From: an uncultured Oscillospiraceae bacterium
GTDB lineage: Bacteria > Bacillota > Clostridia > Oscillospirales > Oscillospiraceae
Direction of reading: 5' to 3'
DNA length: 8,712 bases
Assembly (NCBI GenBank): GCA_910579595.1
Contig: CAJTVM010000106.1
Coordinates: 1-8,712, forward strand
This document shows, in pieces, positions 5,961 through 8,712 of the stretch. Each line of letters begins with the position of its first letter. Positions within the stretch are counted from its first letter, which is position 1. The position numbers were made by a program, and so were the translations under genes. Below the pieces are notes generated by a model that was not told the origin of the DNA, did no database searches, and worked only from the letters and a program-made list of their open reading frames with translations.

Positions 5961-6902
5961 ATGGAAAAATCAAACAAATTGAATGAATGCGAGTACGGCT
6001 ATTTACGCCGGCTGCCTATCGACAAGCTGCTGGAACTGCTGGCCCTCGCGCCGGCACTTTCGGACAAGCCGGAGGACGAAGCGTATATGGACGCGCTGGA
6101 GGAGGCGATCATAGAGAAAGAAAACGAAAATCCCACAGGATTTTTCCCTGATGTAGACCAACAATGGGAGCAGTTCGTAACCTATTATCTGCCCGACCCA
6201 AAGGATACCGCGCTTGAACCTGAGCGCACAGAGCACGCCGTTTCCGCACAAACCAACCAGCAGTCCCTCGCAGTCCCCCAAAAGCGTGTTGTTCGGTTCA
6301 AACGGGTATGGCGCATGGCCGTGGTCGCCGCCGTTGCAATCGCCTGTATGTTTGCCGCCATGGTTACGGCCCAGGCCGCAGGCGTCGATGTATTTGGCGC
6401 GATGGCCCGATGGACGCAGGACGTGTTCAGTTTTGGGCGGATTGCGCCTGACAACCAGGCGTCCGATGACCCGGCCCAGGAAACGGCAGGTCAGGGATCG
6501 GAAGGCTCCAGCGCCGAGTTCACTTCCTTGCAGGAGGCGTTTGACGCCTACGGCATGACGGAGGTACATGAGCCGGGCTGGCTCCCGGAGGGGTACGCCT
6601 TGGATGGCGTTGACGTGCTGGCAGTAGACGATCCGTTCTTGCGAACTTTTTCGGCGTCTTATACAGACGGCGAGAGCATTATTGCCATCGACATTAGGAG
6701 CTATGATGGGACACCTGCCACCCAGGTGCAGAAAATTGGCGGCCCGGTGGAATCAGTGGTGAAGGATGGGATTACTTTTTACTTGGTTCAAAATACAAAG
6801 GACTGGACTATCGCGTGGTGTACGAATCAGTATGAGTATTTCATAGGTTCCAAAGAGGGGAAAGACATCCTGTGGCAAGTTGCAGAATCCATGTTTACAT
6901 GA
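5961..6902 (+). CDS. membrane-bound anti-sigma-like protein with extracellular DUF4367-like domain
   Basis: A 313-residue single-pass protein. The cytoplasmic part (1-116) begins with short helices (YLRRLPIDKLLELLALAPAL at 14-33) that could hold the sigma factor. One membrane helix spans about 117-139 (VWRMAVVAAVAIACMFAAMV). An external Ser/Gln/Glu-rich stretch (about 165-190) leads to a C-terminal domain (about 203-311) that reads as DUF4367: EPGWLPEGYALDGVDVL, SASYTDGESIIAIDIRSYDG, VVKDGITFYLVQ and WCTNQYEYFIGSKEGKDILW. DUF4367 domains are common at the outer end of clostridial anti-sigma factors. Inferred role: it keeps the upstream ECF factor inactive until an outside signal acts. No zinc-binding anti-sigma HxxxCxxC motif is seen. 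Its last codons overlap the ribosome binding site of the next gene. Confidence 0.82.
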   Translation: MEKSNKLNECEYGYLRRLPIDKLLELLALAPALSDKPEDEAYMDALEEAIIEKENENPTGFFPDVDQQWEQFVTYYLPDPKDTALEPERTEHAVSAQTNQQSLAVPQKRVVRFKRVWRMAVVAAVAIACMFAAMVTAQAAGVDVFGAMARWTQDVFSFGRIAPDNQASDDPAQETAGQGSEGSSAEFTSLQEAFDAYGMTEVHEPGWLPEGYALDGVDVLAVDDPFLRTFSASYTDGESIIAIDIRSYDGTPATQVQKIGGPVESVVKDGITFYLVQNTKDWTIAWCTNQYEYFIGSKEGKDILWQVAESMFT

Positions 6903-6909
6903 AGGAGGG
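6902..6909 (+). promoter_or_regulatory. ribosome binding site overlapping the anti-sigma stop
   Basis: AAGGAGGG begins on the last base of the TGA stop (6900-6902) and lies 5 nt before GTG 6915, indicating translational coupling. Confidence 0.85.
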
Positions 6910-6914
6910 TCTTT

Positions 6915-7340
6915 GTGAAAAGAAAATGGCCAATCCACATCCTGTCCGCGCTGCTGTGTGTGGTGATGCTGGGCAGCATCCCCGCGCACGCTGTGGAAGC
7001 ACGGGCAGATGACCGGATTATGAACAGTACAGCAACACTTTCCAAGAAAAGCAATGGCGATCTCAGCATTTACTTTTCCGTTCGCGCAAATGATGTCATG
7101 GAAAAGGTTGGCGCCACCAGCGTGGCGATCCAGCGCAGTTCCGGCAGCGGCTGGACAACGGAATACGCGTTCAACACCAGCAATACCCCAACGCTGCTGC
7201 GGGAAAACAAGGATCGGCACAGTATGGTGCTGACGTATTCGCCGCGTTTTAACGGCGTGGAGTACCGTGCCGTGGTAATGATCTATGTGCAGGATGCTTC
7301 GGGAACGAGTACGCAACAGCTTATCAGTAAAACAATATAA
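6915..7340 (+). CDS. small secreted protein of unknown function (possibly DUF6147-like)
   Basis: A 141-residue exported protein with GTG start. The signal peptide is residues 1-26 (WPIHILSALLCVVMLGSIP ending AHA). The mature part is about 115 residues and rich in alternating polar/hydrophobic strands: IMNSTATLSKKSNGDLSIYF (35-54), EKVGATSVAIQRSSGSGWTT (63-82) and VEYRAVVMIYVQDASG (115-130). This suggests an all-beta fold with no cysteine in the mature form. The pattern recalls small clostridial secreted proteins classed as DUF6147, but that is memory of the pattern, not a search. It starts 12 nt after the anti-sigma stop with a shared ribosome binding site, so it is probably made in step with it. 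It could be a ligand or target of the DUF4367 sensor. Confidence 0.78.
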   Translation: MKRKWPIHILSALLCVVMLGSIPAHAVEARADDRIMNSTATLSKKSNGDLSIYFSVRANDVMEKVGATSVAIQRSSGSGWTTEYAFNTSNTPTLLRENKDRHSMVLTYSPRFNGVEYRAVVMIYVQDASGTSTQQLISKTI

Positions 7341-7366
7341 GTAATGTGTATCTCATAATATTTAAG

Positions 7367-7383
7367 TTAACATTGCATGTTAA
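7367..7383. promoter_or_regulatory. 7-bp dyad symmetry between the two secreted-protein genes
   Basis: TTAACAT (7367-7373) and ATGTTAA (7377-7383) form a perfect A+T-rich dyad with a 3-nt centre, in the 65-nt gap before the 7406 gene and 7 nt upstream of its AAAGGG. It is too A+T-rich for a strong terminator, so it may be an operator. No clear -35/-10 pair could be assigned. Confidence 0.3.
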
Positions 7384-7405
7384 GCTTTAGAAAGGGTTTT
7401 GAAAT

Positions 7406-7999
7406 ATGAAAAAAATAAAAACCGTTTTGTCTTTCATCCTCATGCTTTCTTTAGGGGTATCTCTCCTTGCTCTGCCAGCTTTTGCAGTAACTGCCGATGA
7501 TAATGATGTATCCGTTATAGTATCTGATGGAGAAAATGAGGATGCTATTGATTTATCAAAATGTACGTTATTGCTTTCAGAAACTATCACTCTTGTCACA
7601 GATGAAAACGGAAAAGTTACAGATATTGTAGAGGGTGATTTACCTTCTGTCTGTGGTACAATAACTTCCAATACAAGTAACCGTGTTGTGACTGTGAATT
7701 TTTACAAATCAGGGAGCACTTATTATGTTGCATTAACGGCTAAAGCGAAACCGGATCGGTGGTGGATTGAAACGTTGGAACTTAGCTTTCGCCCCAAGAA
7801 CTTCTCAGATTGGGATACAACAAAGCGTTCGCCTTTAGGAAAGCAGAATACATGTACTATTATCGGAAAGTTTTCCTATCCTAATGGGACGCCATCAAAT
7901 GTTACCGTAGAGGTTAAATGGTACATTCATACTGCGGGGGAATATGCTCTTGAAGATTTCTTTGGTTGGAGCAAGACTTATACATTGGATAATCCATAG
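7406..7999 (+). CDS. secreted protein of unknown function, 197 residues
   Basis: A protein I do not recognise. Residues 1-27 are a clear signal peptide (MKKIKTVLSFILMLSLGVSL, then LALPAFA). The mature part starts acidic (DDNDVSVIVSDGENEDAIDL at 31-50), continues with beta-strand-like segments (RVVTVNFYKSGSTYYVALTA at 93-112) and holds aromatic patches (PDRWWIETLELSF; WYIHTAGEYALEDFFGWSKT at 172-191). Three cysteines (53, 83, 150) remain in the exported part. There is no LPxTG motif, SLH repeat or lipobox, so it is probably released or held by a partner. The ribosome binding site AAAGGG (7391-7396) is 9 nt before the ATG. The gene is visibly more A+T-rich than those upstream and is coupled to the membrane protein behind it. 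Confidence 0.78.
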   Translation: MKKIKTVLSFILMLSLGVSLLALPAFAVTADDNDVSVIVSDGENEDAIDLSKCTLLLSETITLVTDENGKVTDIVEGDLPSVCGTITSNTSNRVVTVNFYKSGSTYYVALTAKAKPDRWWIETLELSFRPKNFSDWDTTKRSPLGKQNTCTIIGKFSYPNGTPSNVTVEVKWYIHTAGEYALEDFFGWSKTYTLDNP

Positions 8000-8004
8000 G
8001 GAGG
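7998..8004 (+). promoter_or_regulatory. ribosome binding site deciding the 8013 start
   Basis: AGGGAGG overlaps the preceding TAG stop (7997-7999) and is 8 nt before ATG 8013. The frame is open further upstream (7944), but that part overlaps the previous gene. Confidence 0.85.
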
Positions 8005-8012
8005 TTGAGGAA

Positions 8013-8366
8013 ATGAACACACGTCTCAAAAACTATATTGTGTCAACATTTTTAATACTGTTCATAATAGTGCTTTTTTGGGGGGTGCGCCTATGGATTG
8101 TTTCAATTGCTTCATGGGACGAGGTAATGGCAATAGATCTCCGCTTTATGACAATAGGTATGTTAATAGCTGTCATAGTAATTGTTACATCAGTTATAGC
8201 AAAAAAGCAGATAGTTTCATTTGCCTCTGCTGTCGTAAGCCTGTGCTTAAGTCTCTTCTGTAATCCAGTTCTTTTTTCAGCATTATATCTTATTGGGGTC
8301 ATATCTGCGCTTGCTTCTATTCCTTTTGTTGTATCTTTGGTGGATAAAGTTACTAATGCAAAGTAG
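8013..8366 (+). CDS. small four-helix membrane protein of unknown function
   Basis: 117 residues, nearly all membrane. Predicted helices by hydrophobicity are about 8-30 (YIVSTFLILFIIVLFWGVRL), 45-63 (FMTIGMLIAVIVIVTSVIA), 66-83 (QIVSFASAVVSLCLSLF) and 86-108 (VLFSALYLIGVISALASIPF). The only sizeable loop is residues 31-44 (SIASWDEVMAIDLR). The N-terminus is basic (MNTRLK) and the C-terminus short. No family motif is recognised. It starts 13 nt after the 7406 gene's stop with an overlapping ribosome binding site, so the two form an operon pair. It could be a partner, exporter or immunity-like protein for the secreted product; that is conjecture. It is A+T-rich like its partner. Confidence 0.8.
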   Translation: MNTRLKNYIVSTFLILFIIVLFWGVRLWIVSIASWDEVMAIDLRFMTIGMLIAVIVIVTSVIAKKQIVSFASAVVSLCLSLFCNPVLFSALYLIGVISALASIPFVVSLVDKVTNAK

Positions 8367-8521
8367 TTTTTACCCACGGCAGTAAATCCGGATGCGTCAA
8401 ACTCTGTTACCATCACATTATTCATGCCATAGGAGCAGTGGCACCACGTAGCTTTCCCATCCCTGTTCCGGCCCACGATCATCCCCATATGGGAGGAATC
8501 CGGGTAAAGTGTGAAGTCCCC
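8363..8521 (-). pseudogene. internal fragment of an NlpC/P60-like peptidoglycan hydrolase domain
   Basis: The minus strand reads GDFTLYPDSSHMGMIVGRNR, then DGKATWCHCSYGMNNVMVTE and GFTAVGKNY. This is the pattern of the second half of an NlpC/P60 (or CHAP-like) cysteine hydrolase: a GDLxFY-type strand, the catalytic-histidine segment (His19 of this frame, SHMGMIVG), a second WCHC segment and a C-terminal strand. The part before GDF, which would carry the catalytic cysteine, is absent. The similarity stops at about 8363, within the stop codon of the membrane gene coming from the other strand. The frame runs on inside that gene without meaning. Upstream of 8521 no ribosome binding site or sensible start is seen. 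It is therefore a dead fragment cut on both sides. Confidence 0.72.
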
Positions 8522-8600
8522 TGAAATAGTAACGATCAACAAACACTGCTATCATGTGGCTCCAATGTGTTGTCAGAACCTGTATTCTAGCCAAAACTGC

Positions 8601-8712
8601 CGGATGGCCGAGGGATTTTCCCGTCAGGCAAGGCAAATTTTCGCAGGAATAATTGCATTTATTTCAAGAAAATTTAACGCGGCATGGCGGGAAAAGACCC
8701 GGCCTGACGGTG
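8601..8712. repeat. nested inverted-repeat element running to the window edge
   Basis: CCGTCAGGC (8621-8629) is perfectly repeated in inverted form at 8702-8710. Inside it AAATTTTC (8635-8642) is matched by GAAAATTT (8668-8675), and weaker A+T pairing follows towards the centre. A small GGGA-TTT-TCCC hairpin sits at 8612-8622. The arms are concentric, so the whole 90 nt could fold into one long interrupted stem. No coding frame of note covers it. It may be a dispersed palindromic element or a structured RNA; the right end may lie outside the window. Confidence 0.5.

Noticed and set aside
6003..6569. 188-codon minus-strand frame
   Set aside because: It is antisense to the anti-sigma gene, whose membrane helix and DUF4367-like domain are coherent.
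5220..8380. Target-site duplication or terminal inverted repeats at the cassette edges
   Set aside because: I compared about 20 nt around 5234 and 8366 and saw no shared direct or inverted repeat long enough to claim.
8418..8636. 72-codon minus-strand frame near the right end
   Set aside because: It overlaps the NlpC/P60-like fragment in another frame and runs into the inverted repeat; no motifs.
1..8712. CRISPR arrays, insertion sequences, rRNA genes
   Set aside because: No regularly spaced repeats, no transposase beyond the short HTH likeness at 243-416, and no rRNA-like sequence were seen.

Overview
The window looks like chromosomal DNA from a Gram-positive gut-type anaerobe, probably a member of the Oscillospiraceae/Clostridia. 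This is inferred from G+C-rich core genes with strong AGGAGG-type ribosome binding sites, canonical sigma-A promoters, SLH-domain surface-protein architecture, and an ECF sigma factor paired with a DUF4367-like anti-sigma protein. No sequence in the window fixes the species.

Left part (1-2040). A partial tRNA-Val(UAC) lies on the minus strand and has a near-perfect promoter. A small helix-turn-helix ORF, probably degraded, follows. Then comes a two-gene plus-strand unit: pyrE (orotate phosphoribosyltransferase), with its own promoter at 527-555, and radC (JAMM-domain protein) 7 nt downstream. A perfect 15-bp terminator hairpin closes it. Convergent to this unit, at 2058-3785 on the minus strand, is a secreted transglutaminase-like protein with three C-terminal SLH domains. 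It is exported and probably held on the cell wall, and it has its own promoter at 3854-3882.

Middle (3890-5234). A stretch of about 370 nt has no recognisable gene but contains several hairpins. The last of these, terminator-like, sits just before a very G+C-rich 220-residue protein. By eye this protein reads like a shortened phosphohexomutase that has lost its catalytic motifs. A 16-bp hairpin follows, then a RidA-family remnant truncated at both ends.

Right part (5235-8366). Directly at the end of the RidA remnant a new promoter begins a plus-strand cluster: an ECF sigma factor, a membrane anti-sigma-like protein with an external DUF4367-like domain, two small secreted proteins and a four-helix membrane protein. 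The last two genes are much more A+T-rich than the rest. The cluster ends exactly where an internal fragment of an NlpC/P60-like hydrolase, on the opposite strand, begins. A cluster framed by two broken, unrelated genes suggests an insertion or rearrangement, and the cluster reads as a self-contained envelope-signalling cassette whose outputs are unknown. The window ends in a nested inverted-repeat element (8601-8712) that may continue beyond the edge.
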